64,000 nucleotides of DNA from Liolophura sinensis (GCF_032854445.1 NC_088307.1:29358484-29422483), one strand, 5' to 3'. Counted from the first letter of the stretch, positions 36,331 through 46,972 are shown. Notes: generated by a model from the letters alone, not told the origin. Made by a program: numbers and translations.

Positions 36331-36720
36331 AGTCAAAATTAAGCCACTTTAGAACAGAGGTGGGTCAGAGGTTACAACCTCTTATCTTGCTAACAGAGGT
36401 GGGGAAAAGTGTCGTGACCTCTAATTTTGTTATAGGTCAGGGTCATTTCCCTCTCAAACAGAGAGGTTTGAGGTCACGACCTCTAATGATGTTGTAGGAC
36501 AGCCTCACACCAGAACAGAGGTGGTGACCTTTAATGTTGTAGGACAGCCTCGCACCAGAACAGAGGTGAGTCACGACCTGTGATGTCGTATGTCAACGTC
36601 CATCTACATTAGTGCATAGGTGGGTTATAGGGGATGACCTCTGATGTTATAAGTCACAGTCAAGCAGCACTGGAACAGAGGTGGGTCAGAGGTTGCGACC
36701 TCAAATTTTATAAGTCACAG
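36331..36720. repeat. exon 3-derived tandem array with decoy splice donors
   Basis: Diverged copies of the exon 3 end (AGCCACACCAGAACAGAG) with donor and following GGTCACGACCTCTGAT. Decoy donors follow CAGAG or similar at 36360, 36399, 36521, 36566, 36620 and 36681. The one at 36566 reads CAGAG|GTGAGT. Confidence 0.85.
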
Positions 36721-36983
36721 ATTATTCCAGCTGTCTTTGTTTGGCTGTGGCTTTAAGTGAGGAGGTTTGGCAGGAGGTTGGAGAAGGGCCATAGTTTCTT
36801 CAGAGTACGCAGATGCCTCCACTGATAAACCTGATTCCCAATTATAGAAGTATCAAATTTTGAGTTATTGACATTTAATAAGACCCTAAAAAAGCTTTGT
36901 GCATTCAGTATCAGGACTGTTTTTCAGTCCACATGTTCTTATTTTGATTGAATAATTTTTTTTTTTTTTTTTTTTGTGTACAG

Positions 36984-37093
36984 GCAAATATCGGAAGCCT
37001 CTGGTGATAGTTTTGAAGTCTGACATCCCAACAACATGGCGTGTAGAAACAATTAAAATCCGCGATGCATCTCCCATCAGACATCTGTTTGTG
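36984..37093 (+). CDS. TGFBR3: betaglycan exon 4: orphan domain half 1
   Basis: It encodes residues 101-137, phase 1 in and 0 out. The Leu-Val-Ile-Val-Leu-Lys-Ser then Pro-Thr-Thr-Trp pattern matches the VVFLLNS...LVWHL strand pair of vertebrate betaglycan. The acceptor is preceded by a long T tract and GTGTACAG; the donor is GTG|GTGAGT. Confidence 0.93.
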
Positions 37094-37319
37094 GTGAGTA
37101 ATGATTGGATGATGAGTTTTCACTGATATTGTGTGGAGGAGATCATTGGTCAGTGTGCAGCCTATCACAGGAGTGATACATCAACTCCTCTCTCCTGCAC
37201 ATGATAAGTATGAACATTTTCATGCTTGTTTTAAAGTATTTTGAATATGTACATATTTCTACCCCTCAGTGATCATATTAGCACATGTTGATATCGTGTC
37301 CAATTATTCAAATTCCAAT

Positions 37320-37576
37320 TTGTATTTATTTATTTATTTGATTGGCATTTTACACTGTACTCAAGAATATTTCCCCAATACCGTGGCAGCACGGCATCTT
37401 TGTGGTGGGAGGAAACCGGGGAGCGCCTGAAGGAAACCCATGACCGTCCACAGCATACCTTCCAACGTACAAGTGGAAAGGAAGCCAGCATCAGCTGAGC
37501 TTGAACTCACAGCAACCGCACCTGAGTGTTATTGCGCCACGCTGGCGCATTTACCACCCCGGCCACGGAAGCCCCC
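37320..37576 (-). mobile_element. SINE family A, near full length
   Basis: Reversed tail (ATTTATTTATTTATTTGATT), body (GGTGGGAGGAAACCGGGGAG) and head (CCCCGGCCACGGAAGCCCC). It lies in intron 4. Confidence 0.8.
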
Positions 37577-37984
37577 TCCCAGTCATTGAGTAAATGTTTC
37601 TATGTGCTCTGTGATACAGGTGAAAAGTTCTTCAGGGGTTTTCTTCTAGTGTTGTACCTCTGGTGTGCCAGTGGTTTGCCTGTAGTATGGTAGTGGACTG
37701 GTTGTAGTGAGGTACTGATGATTGGTATATCATTTCCACAGACCACTGCAGTTTATTGCAAATGATCAATTTAGTCTGACTTACTAATCAGGGTTTCTAT
37801 TTTTTGAGGTTAATTTTCCGTTATCCCCCCATTATCTTTTCCATTTTAAATATTAAATATTTGGGGAAATTGTGGAATACCATGAAACAAAATGTCAGTT
37901 ATTTCAGAAGCAAAACATCAGTGGTAAAGAGTCCAGCTGTCATTTCAGATGGGTTATTTAACGTTAAATGTTGTCATGTTACAG

Positions 37985-38171
37985 ATCTCGAAACAGTCGA
38001 CAATTTTGTTCCACAACTTCAGCCTGCGACAAAGCGTGTTGAAGGTCGATGGAATGCCAGATGACAGCGAGTCCCTGATAGCCTGGGTGGAGAGGATGTA
38101 TGGACAGCTGACCTCGTTCTCTGAGCTTAGCGGAGTTAATGCCCTTGTCATGGAAGTTGGCATGCACACAG
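37985..38171 (+). CDS. TGFBR3: betaglycan exon 5: orphan domain half 1, end
   Basis: It encodes residues 138-199, phase 0 in and 1 out. Asn148 in HNFSL sits in a sequon at the same place as the NFSL sequon of the vertebrate protein. SLIAWVERMYGQLTSFSEL aligns with the LLNWARKEYGAVTSFTEL stretch, one of the best conserved parts of the domain. The acceptor is TGTTACAG; the donor is ACAG|GTGAGG. Confidence 0.95.
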
Positions 38172-38957
38172 GTGAGGGAGTTAAGTGTAATAGAGAATGC
38201 TCTTCATGGCTGTCCACCTGTCCTCATTTAGTAACCATCCTACCTGCTTGGTGGTTTTGTTTTTCTTCTCTGATAGGCGTATTGTCACCCACAAAATTGT
38301 TCCTCTTTCCAGTGGACTGGTCCATTTTGTAAAACCACGCACTTCTTATCCAATTATGTTTGTGGTCACATTTAATTTGTGACTATATGTCAGGTGGAAA
38401 TGACATGTTTGGTATATATTTGTGATTCCGGCTATTATTTTCACTATTATTATTTTTATTATTTTGAGCTTTTTGCTATCTCTGACCAGTCTGTAAACAG
38501 CCATGTGAATATGTATTGGGGTAGTCGTCAAAAAAGTGCAGTTACTGGTTTGTCAACTTCCGTGTTTCAAAAAATAATGTTGTACACATAGTGCATGCTG
38601 TGGGGTGGAACATCAGGAATTGTCAGCTCTTCTGGAATTGTTTGCCCTCGTTGAATATCACTTCTCTCCAAAAGTACTTTTTCTATAAGGGAGCTATAAC
38701 CACCATCTGGTTGTTTAGTTTACGAAGAAGCAGTTGCCAGAGAGTTCTCAAAGGGAGGTAACTATTGTGGAATAAACGCTTGTGATCGTTGGATATTAGC
38801 ACAAGATGGTTGGATATTGCCTCGTGAACGTGAGGTTGCATTCTTTGGTGCGCGTGATCGTTGTACATCATGTTATGCGAAATATCATGTGACTGTCTTT
38901 CAACTAATGGAAACTGAGAATTACCTTATGAGGTATAATAATTGTATTAATATCCAG

Positions 38958-39087
38958 TTCCTGGGCTTCCACCATCATGTGATTTGATTGGACGATCAAC
39001 AACAGCATCTTTCATCAAGGGGGCATACCGCGAGGATCGTCACCTGACTGGGTGTGCCAATGTGGACAATGCAAACAAAAACAGCAA
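38958..39087 (+). CDS. TGFBR3: betaglycan exon 6: orphan-domain linker with two cysteines
   Basis: It encodes codons 200-242, with 2 nt completing codon 200 at the 5' end and 2 nt of codon 243 at the 3' end (phase 1 in, 2 out). The protein has no in-frame Met, so a simple ORF search misses it. LPPSCDLIG and LTGCAN match the FPPKCNIG and AEGC landmarks of the vertebrate protein. Cys207 and Cys232 are expected to pair with the two exon-3 cysteines. The donor AA|GTAAGT at 39088 is strong; the acceptor (TTAATATCCAG) has a weak pyrimidine tract. The phase fits both neighbours, which no other candidate in this intron does. Confidence 0.88.
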
Positions 39088-39164
39088 GTAAGTCGTGAGT
39101 CACAATTTGTTTTCTTTACAGCCGGTACAAGTTTAACCTTCACTTCAGCCAACAGGACACAGGC

Positions 39165-40200
39165 ACTATGGTTTCCTCCAGGTACTGATTTCCCCAAAGC
39201 ACTCTGCTTTACTCCAGGGCTATCTGCTTTACTCCAGGCACTCTGGTTTACTTCAGGGTAATTTGGTTTACTCCTGGGCAATCTGGTTTACTCCAGGGCA
39301 ATTTGGTTTACTCCAGGCACTCTGGTTTACTTCAGGGTACTATGGTTTACTCCAGGGCAATCTGGTTTACTCCAGAGCAATCTGGTTTACTCCAGGCAAT
39401 ATGGTTTACTCCAGGGCTATCTGGTTTACTCCAGGGCTATCTGTTGTACTCCAGACAATCTGGTTTACTTCAGGGTTCTATGGTTTACTCCAGAGCAGTC
39501 TGGTTTACTCCAGGGTACTATGGTTTACTCCAGGGCAATCTGGTTTACTCCAGGCACTCTGGTTTACTTCAGGGTACTATGGTTTACTCCAGGGCAATCT
39601 GGTTTACTCCAGAGCTATCTGGTTTACTCCAGGGTACTATGGTTTACTCCAGAGCAATCTGGTTTACTCCCGGCACTATGGTTTACTCCAAGGCTGGTTT
39701 ACTCCAGGCACTCTGGTTTACTTCAGGGTACTATGGTTTAGTCCAGGGCAATCTGGTTTACTCCAGAGCAATCTGGTTTACTCCAGGCACTCTGGTTTAC
39801 TTCAGGGTACTATGGTTTACTCCAGGGCAATCTGATTTACTCCAGAGCAGTCTGGTTTACTCCAGGGTACTATGGTTTACTCCAGGGCAATCTGGTTTAC
39901 TCCAGGCACTCTGGTTTATTTCAGGGTACTATGGTTTACTCCAGGGCAAGCTGGTTTACTCCAGAACTATCTGGTTTACTCCAGGGTACTATGGTTTACT
40001 CCAGGGCAATCTGGTTTACTCCAGGCACTCTGGTTTACTTCAGGGTACTATGGTTTACTTCAGGGTACTGTGGTTTACTTCAGGGTACTATGGTTTACTC
40101 CAGGCAATCTGGTTTACTCCAGGCACTCTGGTTTACTCCACTCACTCTGGTTTACTCCAGGCACTCTGGTTTACTTCAGGGTACTATGGTTTACTCCACC
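39165..40200. repeat. minisatellite, ~20-bp unit, ~52 copies, acceptor-like
   Basis: The unit is CTGGTTTACTCCAGGGCAAT with variants (TTACTTCAGGGTACTAT). Each has TTTACTYCAG|G, like a short 3' splice site. It lies in intron 6, between exon 6 and exon 7. Confidence 0.94.
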
Positions 40201-40338
40201 TATAAATCTGAACCATTGTGTTATACCATCGTGGATGTGGACAATTTACTCACTGATCAAAAAAAACGTGCTTATTTGTGAATGATGTCAACTTTTTTCT
40301 CAGTTACATTTCATTTGTGTGTCCCAATTTGTCTTCAG

Positions 40339-40522
40339 GTCAGTTCACATTATAGAAGTTAGTGGAGGAGACCTAGGTGGCACGGCGTCTGAAATTGTTG
40401 TGGAAATAGTGCCGGAAATCCTGGGCAGTGTGAAAAGCGAACTGGTTCTGCTCCTGAAATCTCCGCCTAACCTCTCCTGGAAGGTCAAGTCTCGCAAAGT
40501 TCGTGGGAATATCGAAATTGTG
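40339..40522 (+). CDS. TGFBR3: betaglycan exon 7: orphan domain half 2, first part
   Basis: It encodes residues 243-304, phase 2 in and 0 out. SVHIIEV matches EVHIIEL of vertebrates, followed by the LVLLLKS...LSWKVKS...VRGNIEIV strands, which match LILILKC...VNWVIKS...VKGSLKII. The vertebrate third-strand cysteine is Ser here. The acceptor is TTTGTCTTCAG; the donor is GTG|GTGAGT. Confidence 0.95.
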
Positions 40523-41011
40523 GTGAGTGGGGCCTTTAGGTTTGTTTGAAATAAATTTTTTGTCACTGATAAGACAAATTTTTTTTTGCGCATTGCGTAT
40601 CTATCATTTTGTTGTAGTCTGGATATGTTCACAAACGTTGAAAAATTGCCAAAGCAAATGCAAAATTACATGCTTGTCCAGTAATGAACTGTTAGGGGGA
40701 GATAATCTCATTCTCTTGACTAATGTGGTTACCTCCCTTTAATTTCATAATACTTGCATTTAAACATGTTGCATTGAAAGGCAAGGATGTAGCAAGTGTA
40801 CATTGTTGGGATATTGAAAACGGTCTTTGTAGCAATTTTGAGGTGTTAATGTTGTACTAGTTAGACATAGATACGTTTTTAGGATGGAAATGGGCAAGTG
40901 CTGTTAGGAGGTTCAGGTAGTGTCAGGCTTGTAACTGCTGAGTTTATCAGAAAAATGCTATGATGAAGTAATGGATTTAGGCCTAAATGAATACCACATT
41001 GGACAAGTATA

Positions 41012-41041
41012 AGACTGTTGATTCAAATCCAGCTCTTGTTG
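41012..41041 (+). mobile_element. possible SINE family A scrap
   Basis: GATTCAAATCCAGCTCTTGT resembles the B-box area of family A. Directly adjoins the next array. Confidence 0.35.
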
Positions 41042-41346
41042 GTAGATTCACTCAGTCCATGGTTTGTCATGTATCCGGCAAAGTTGGTTTGGTAGATTCG
41101 CTCAGTCCATGGTTTGTCATGTATCCGGCCAAGGTGGTTTGGTAGATTCGCTCAGTCCATGGTTTGTCATGTATCCGGCAAAGGTGGTTTGGTAGATTCG
41201 CTCAGTCCATGGTTTGTCATGTATCCGGCCAAGGTGGTTTGGTAGATTCGCTCAGTCCATGGTTTGTCATGTATCCGGCAAAGGTGGTTTGGTAGATTCA
41301 CTCAGTCCATGGTTTGTCATGTATCCAGCAAAGTTGGTTCACTCCA
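41042..41346. repeat. minisatellite, 50-bp unit, 6 copies
   Basis: The unit contains GGTAGATTCGCTCAGTCCAT followed by GGTTTGTCATGTATCCGGCA. Nearly identical copies; ends 100 bp before exon 8. Confidence 0.93.
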
Positions 41347-41446
41347 TGACTACCTGGTTCCTCCACAGGTAAAATAGAGTGCTGGCATTATTAGTGAAAA
41401 ATTCTGTGTTAAACATACGAAATCTGTTGCTCTTTGGTTGTTGCAG

Positions 41447-41624
41447 GGTAACAGTTACATGGACACAGAGGAGGTGAACATGGACACTGTGGAGACGAGG
41501 ATAGAGAAACTGCCTTACAGTGGTAAGGACCTGGTCAGCTGGGTGGAGTACCGCTATGGACCCATCCTCTCCTACAGCGGGGTGCCCACAAGTAACCACA
41601 TCCTGCTGCTGGTACCAGAACGAG
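41447..41624 (+). CDS. TGFBR3: betaglycan exon 8: orphan domain half 2, end
   Basis: It encodes residues 305-363, phase 0 in and 1 out. DLVSWVEYRYGPILSYS repeats the W-x-x-x-x-YG-x-x-x-SY pattern of exon 5 and matches NLVKWALDNGYSPITSYT of vertebrates, so the two orphan halves are internally related. The acceptor is GGTTGTTGCAG; the donor is CGAG|GTAAGT. A piece of this exon (about 41566-41598) recurs in the next intron at 44161-44195. Confidence 0.95.
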
Positions 41625-41639
41625 GTAAGTAGCCTACAG

Positions 41640-41900
41640 GGCTCTGAGGGGTGCGTGGCCTTCAGCAGGGGGCGTGGCCTTCAGCAGGGAGCGTGTCCTC
41701 CATTGGAGAGCTTGCACTACAGAGTGTGTGGGGGGGGGGGGAGGTGTAGGGGGAGGTTCCGACAGCGCAGGGCTTGTCCTACATCAGGGGCCGGTTCTTC
41801 AGTTGTTGCGGGGCAACTGTCCTACAGCGGGTGGGGGGGGGGGGGGTCCTGTCCTACAGCAGGGGTCATGTCCTACAGGGGGGCCTGTCCTGCAGCACCA
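41640..41900. repeat. exon 8-related repeat block, first
   Basis: Irregular GTCCTACAGCGGG-type words, with G runs at 41718 and 41828. They match CTCTCCTACAGCGGGGTGCC of exon 8 (41566-41586). Confidence 0.65.
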
Positions 41901-43960
41901 CCCAGGCCCAACAGCCTATCAGGTGCGCTATTTTGGTCTGGCCCTGCTTTGTCAGTACCCTGTATGCACTGTCTGTAGTCTGTTGCTGCTCTGTAAGCGC
42001 TCTACTAACTTCCCGACAGGCCTAATCAGAAATGGCCAAGACAGATCACCGCAGTAACAATATACAAGTGCTTCCGCAATCGAAGGTTTGCCACATGTCC
42101 GTTCTGTGAACAGTTGCGTTAGTGGTGATATCACCGATGATGTAAACATATTATTTTGTTTGGAAAAACAAATGAATGCGTGAAATCAAAATCAAATCAA
42201 AAGGCGTTTTCTAAATGGTTCCATTTATATATGGCTATGATACATGAACAATAATAGCTTGTTATGATTATTTTAGAATAATTTCTGGGTACATTTGCAG
42301 AATTTCCAGAATGTGGTAATGTACAGAAGAGGATATCGTAATCCCTGCAGAAATATGTAGATATGTAGATCAAACTACTCACACTAGCTTTCAGTGTGTT
42401 GTTTTTATATATATTTTGCTTTTACTGTAAACTGTTTTCATTTATGATATACACAGAACGGTCAAAAATGAATGAATTCAGCTTTACATCATAATATCAC
42501 TGTTTCACCAAATCGTGGCTACTTTAGAATTGGCCAAACCTCGATCATTAGGCCTACCATCGGGTGCTGGTGTGGATTACTTGTGGAGCAGAACAACATA
42601 ACAACAAAAAGTACTGACAACACACCAATGGGCTACCAATAAAAAACTATTTAAATTGACTCGTGTAATTCGGTTAACTTCTGCATGCTGAAACTCTGAT
42701 ACAAAAGATACCTCGTGGGCAAACTCAGCACGTCAGGTCTCTGATTTCGGCGTGCACAAGTTCTGGAGAGAATGTATACATCCTGTAATGTAAATATTAT
42801 ACAACAAAACATGCCAGTAGTAAATAATTTTATTTCAATAGTAAATATTTTTAAGTGAGTAGCGTGTCGAAATAACATTTCGACACACTACTCACTTCTA
42901 TTTTACTTTAAATCTTATTCTTAGTGTTGCTCACAGCATTGCCAGAAATCAGCGATTATGGTTTTACGTCACCTGGCTACTTTTTAATGAGAACAAAAAT
43001 TTTCGTGGAAAGTTAACTGATAGGTAAATAAAATTATTTACTAACTGCATGATTTATTGTATTCTTTTGTCTTTTGTCACAGGTTTTCAACTGAACAAAT
43101 CAATTTGATTGCTGTTATTGTGTGGATAAACCGCATACTTGCTCATGACCAGGCTCCCAAAGTTTACCGGCTGACATGTCTGTTTATTATTTGAAGATAA
43201 TTACTGATTATTTAACTGATTAAGCAGTTAGGCAGGCATGTTCAGTTGGGATTAAATTGGGTTTGCATAATTAGGTTTGTCTGACATCAGACTCTAAAGA
43301 TTGCGCTAGAGGTCTGTGAGCATTTTGGCAATTTGTGTCATTTTTTGTCTAGTAATTCTCAAGGCAGATTTTACCGCCACATGGTTGTGGTAAGCTGCAG
43401 CATACCAGCCGAACTACATTTATTTTCAGGGCTGAGACAAGTTATGATGTTTATTTTCTGTACAGGCATCACACAACTGAATGAAATCCGGCGCAATGAT
43501 ATAGTTTTGCTGACCAAAGATCATAAACACTGTATTGGCATCTTGCCTGCATATTCCAGTCCACCCGTGCGCCTGAAAGCAAAATTTGAAAACAAAATAT
43601 GTTCATGAATTGAATCCATGAAAACATGAAAACTCTCGATGGTGTCTTATAGATAATATTGATTTAAAGTAAGTGTGTGCATGTATTTACGGATTGTGCC
43701 ATTTGTTTGGATTTACCACCAGGTAAGCTGCATATTTGCCAGCCAAACTACATTTATTTTCAAGGCACAAACAGTCCCCTACAGCATGTAGTCTTATGCA
43801 TCCGTTTGGGACGGATGGCAGGTCATCGATTTCTCGCAGTCTAGGCATGCTTTGTTAGATGTCTGGGCACGCTTCGTTAGCGGTCTGGGTGAGCTTTGTT
43901 AGCAGTCTAGACAAGTTATGTCAGGGGTCTGGGCGCTCCCAATTTGTAGTTGGGCATGGG
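41901..43960. other. intron 8, unique stretch
   Basis: AT-rich; short frames without known domains; contains the hairpin at 42853-42897. Confidence 0.4.
42853..42897. repeat. perfect-looking hairpin, 21-bp arms, 3-nt loop
   Basis: The left arm AAGTGAGTAGCGTGTCGAAA(T) pairs with 42877-42897 with one mismatch, loop AAC. Confidence 0.85.
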
Positions 43961-43964
43961 CGGT

Positions 43965-44195
43965 ACTGTACAGCAAGAAGCCTGTCCCACAGCAGGGGGC
44001 TGGGGCCTATCCTACAGTGGGGTGAATGTCCTACAGCTGGGGCCTGTCCTACAGAGGGGGGACCTGTCTTACACCATGAAGGGTGGTCCTACATCATGAG
44101 GGGCTTGTCCTACACCAAGGGGCTTGTCCTACACTGAGGGGCTTGTCCTAGAGCTTGGGCCTGTCCTACAGCGGGGCGCCCACAAGTAAAACACT
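43965..44195. repeat. exon 8-related repeat block, second, ending in an exon 8 copy
   Basis: About ten diverged GGCCTGTCCTACAGNGGGG units. The last (44161-44195) reads GTCCTACAGCGGGGCGCCCA then CAAGTAA, matching exon 8 almost base for base. Confidence 0.75.
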
Positions 44196-44409
44196 ATGAT
44201 CATAGAGGTGGTATGACAATGAAGATAAATAAAAGCTAAGAATAAAGTTCGGGCATTTTGTTGATTATAAATTGGATGGAATTTTGGGATTGGCAGTAAC
44301 ATTGTCTCACAGACAATATGAATTATCCCGAAGATATGGAGGCACTGCATCACAAACTTCACAAGACCGCAGTTTGAGATAAAACTCTCGGGTTATGGAT
44401 CTTTTTCAG

Positions 44410-44588
44410 ATGAGCCAAGAGACGAGAAGTCTAATAGTGACTATCCTCCGTACCTGTCCAAGCCCGATGCTCCCAAGCTGTCTCCTTTTAAGAATCCTTC
44501 GCGTACGGAGATGGCTGTGCGGAGATCAATGTCTGTTGAGTGTCAGAGGAATGGCTTGATGATATTTGTTCCCAAAAAGGTGGCATCG
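44410..44588 (+). CDS. TGFBR3: betaglycan exon 9: hinge and start of ZP-N
   Basis: It encodes residues 364-423, phase 1 in and 0 out. The first 35 residues are a Pro/Lys/Ser-rich hinge. VECQRNGLMIFVPKK starts the ZP domain; Cys408 is the first ZP cysteine (vertebrate VKCDNEKMIVAVEKD). This hinge is much shorter than in mammals. The acceptor is TCTTTTTCAG; the donor is TCG|GTGAGT. Confidence 0.93.
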
Positions 44589-45169
44589 GTGAGTTAGACT
44601 TTTGGTTTTATTTCCTGGAAGTTTTCCAGTGAATAAGAGGGGAGCTAAAAAGCTTGTATTTTCTAGGATGTACTTTATGGCACACCCATGTTACGTAAGG
44701 CTGTTGGAACTCCATTGTCTTGTTAGGCGCTAACACCACATTTTGTGCTATTGTACATCTTGATTTAGGTCCTGTAGTTGTTCCATTACATTATTTGTAA
44801 AAGACAGGTAGTTGTATGGGTACATGTGCATCTGTGCTACATCAGTAATGTAACAAACCTAGGACTTGTTGTCCAGAAGCTTTAGTATGATTGGCTGTCA
44901 TCCATATATAAGCCTGCCTGCTGTCGTGGCGTAACCTGTGTATATAAAGGCTTATACCTCGTCTCCGTACATTTGGTGCATTACGAGGTTTGTAGGTTAC
45001 AAGCGTACAAAGAAGGGTGGATGGTTTATCCTCAGCACAGACACCTAGTTCACACTGGCGAAGTTAATCTGGTTGAAATGCTGACGTGGCTTTGAGCCAG
45101 TTTGACATCACCTGTGTGACTGTAAAGTGTGGGCACTTAATCTGGTTTATTTGCCCCAGCTAGCGACGT

Positions 45170-45300
45170 AGCTTCAAGTATTGCTACATGTAGTACAACT
45201 GGCTTCGATGTAGCTTCAAGTATTGCTACATGTGGTACAACTGGCTTCAGCATAGCTTAAAGTATTGCTACATGTAGTGCAACTGGCTTAAATGTGACCA
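45170..45300. repeat. tandem repeat, ~42-bp unit, 3 copies
   Basis: TAGCTTCAAGTATTGCTACA followed by TGTAGTACAACTGGCTTC. Confidence 0.85.
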
Positions 45301-45474
45301 TGTAAGCAGCAACATTTCTGAACTGGCTTAAACCAGCTTGGCCACAGGGTTGTGTGATTGCCCGCATTTTTTCAACTGGCTTCAGTTTAACTGGTTCAGA
45401 TTAGATGTGGATTAAATTTTTGGCCGTGTGTATGGGGTATTAGATTTCCTCTACCTATAAACTTAACTGTCCTC

Positions 45475-45547
45475 TTATAAGTGAAACATCCTTGAGTATG
45501 GAATTAAATGTCCTTGAGTACTGCATTAAACTTCCTTGAGTATGCTT
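45475..45547 (+). mobile_element. SINE family A tail, internally triplicated
   Basis: TATAAGTGAAACATCCTTGA followed by repeats of CCTTGAGTAYKGNATTAAA. It ends about 42 bp upstream of exon 10. Confidence 0.6.
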
Positions 45548-45589
45548 TTCAGTCAACTAAATAAGTACATCCGTTTTCTGTCTTTGCAG

Positions 45590-45739
45590 ACATATGGGAT
45601 ACTGGAGGACTACCTGTCTCTGCGAAATCCAGCTTGTCGCGCTCACGCTAATGCCAGCCATTTTATCCTGAGCTCTACTCTGTATGGCTGTAACACACAG
45701 GTTGCCCATCACAAGACACAGATGTCCTTTACAAACGCG
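45590..45739 (+). CDS. TGFBR3: betaglycan exon 10: ZP-N core
   Basis: It encodes residues 424-473, phase 0 in and out. NPACRAHANASHFILSSTL then GCNT matches DPTCKAKMNGTHFVLESPLNGCGT. Cys439 and Cys457 are ZP cysteines 2 and 3. The Asn444 sequon (NAS) corresponds to the vertebrate NGT site. The acceptor is TCTGTCTTTGCAG; the donor is GCG|GTAAGG. Confidence 0.96.
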
Positions 45740-45865
45740 GTAAGGGTGACAACAGATGGTTACACATACTCAGTACGTAATGATACATACAGCTGTTCAC
45801 AAATGATGCATCAAGTGACAGATGAGGGAAATGTGGAGTATGTCATCCTAAAGAGTGTAGTCTGA

Positions 45866-46042
45866 GATCTGGTCCAGCTCATGCTGACTTCCTCTCTGAC
45901 CGCACATAGGAAGGTCTGGCAGCAACCTGCGGATGGTCATGGGTTTTCCATGAGCCCTGTTTGATTTCCTCCCACCATAATGCTGGCCGCTGTTGCAGAA
46001 GTGAAATATTCTTGAGTACAGCATAAACTCCAACCAAGTAAA
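45866..46042 (+). mobile_element. SINE family A, 5' truncated
   Basis: GGTCCAGCTCATGCTGACTT, GGTCTGGCAGCAACCTGCGG and GAAATATTCTTGAGTACAGC. Confidence 0.75.
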
Positions 46043-46357
46043 AATATTTCTGTGAGATCCATTTCACAAAAGTTTGAGTGTCAAAGAAGGTGGACTAGTG
46101 AGATATTAGAGGGAAAGTGTGAAGTATGTCACACACAAGTATGTCACAAAGTCTTGATCTATTACACCAAAGAAAAACATTTATCATGAATTTGATAAAA
46201 GAAGTCAGTCTGTGTTACAAAAGCCATATTCAGAAGGTTTGATGTGTAATATCAGCTTAATAAATGAATCCTGTGAAATGAAAATAGATAAACTGTTTTG
46301 TACAATTTGATGCCTGGGAGAATCATTTCTAATCTTTGTGTTTCTCGTGTTTGTTAG

Positions 46358-46585
46358 CTGGTTATCAAGTCTATCACCTATGCTGACAGTCGTCGTGATG
46401 ACAGCATCCTCGTCGGCAGCGGCGATGGTAACCTTGACGACCGAGAGGAAGACTTCTCTGGCTCTGGTTATGGAGGATTAGAGGGAGATAACTCTGCGGC
46501 TGCCATGACACACATGGATGATGAGGATTACCATGTGCAGACATTGGAAATTGAAATTACCTGTCACCGTGACAAGCACGGCCAG
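46358..46585 (+). CDS. TGFBR3: betaglycan exon 11: acidic Ser-Gly linker (GAG attachment) and fourth ZP cysteine
   Basis: It encodes residues 474-549, phase 0 in and out. An acidic loop holds Ser494-Gly and the pair Ser507-Gly-Ser509-Gly (EEDFSGSGYGG), in the place where vertebrate betaglycan carries its heparan and chondroitin sulphate chains (YEDLESGDNG). Cys542 is ZP cysteine 4 (vertebrate FNCS). The chains are inferred from the Ser-Gly and acidic context. The acceptor is GTGTTTGTTAG; the donor is CAG|GTAAGT. Confidence 0.94.
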
Positions 46586-46904
46586 GTAAGTAACATCTTA
46601 TCTCACGGTAAGCCCATGGGTTCATCTCTGTGTATGCACAAAGTCTAGCCCTTTACAAGGACGTCATTTCTTTGCTATAATGTTAAGAAAATTTTGTTGA
46701 TTGCAGCACAGTGAGGTCCCTTGGTGGAGCTGTTCCTTGTGCTAGTGTATTTACCGTGCTGCTTTGTTGCAAGGCTATGCTGTAGACACCAGCCTTATGC
46801 ATGACACTTGTCACTGTATGGTGACTCTTATCATTGACTGACTCTTGGCCCCTCCCATGTCTGTGAAGAATGATTTTTTCCGATAAACCTCATTACTGTT
46901 ATAA

Positions 46905-46948
46905 CTAGAATATTCTTGAGTGCAATGCGAAAGACCAGTCCGGTAAAT
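46905..46948 (+). mobile_element. SINE family A tail scrap
   Basis: AGAATATTCTTGAGTGCAAT followed by GCGAAAGACC. About 25 bp before exon 12. Confidence 0.45.
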
Positions 46949-46972
46949 GTATTTTGTGATCTTCTCCCTCAG

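Noticed and set aside
38756-38990. Open stretch GGNYCGINACDRW... without a start codon
   Set aside because: No family match, no splice sites, and it overlaps exon 6 in another frame.
39121-39180. Extra betaglycan exon after a good acceptor (TTTTCTTTACAG)
   Set aside because: It keeps phase 1 to 1, but the exon at 38958-39087 gives the conserved cysteines and the right phase for exon 7, so this is not needed. It runs straight into the minisatellite.
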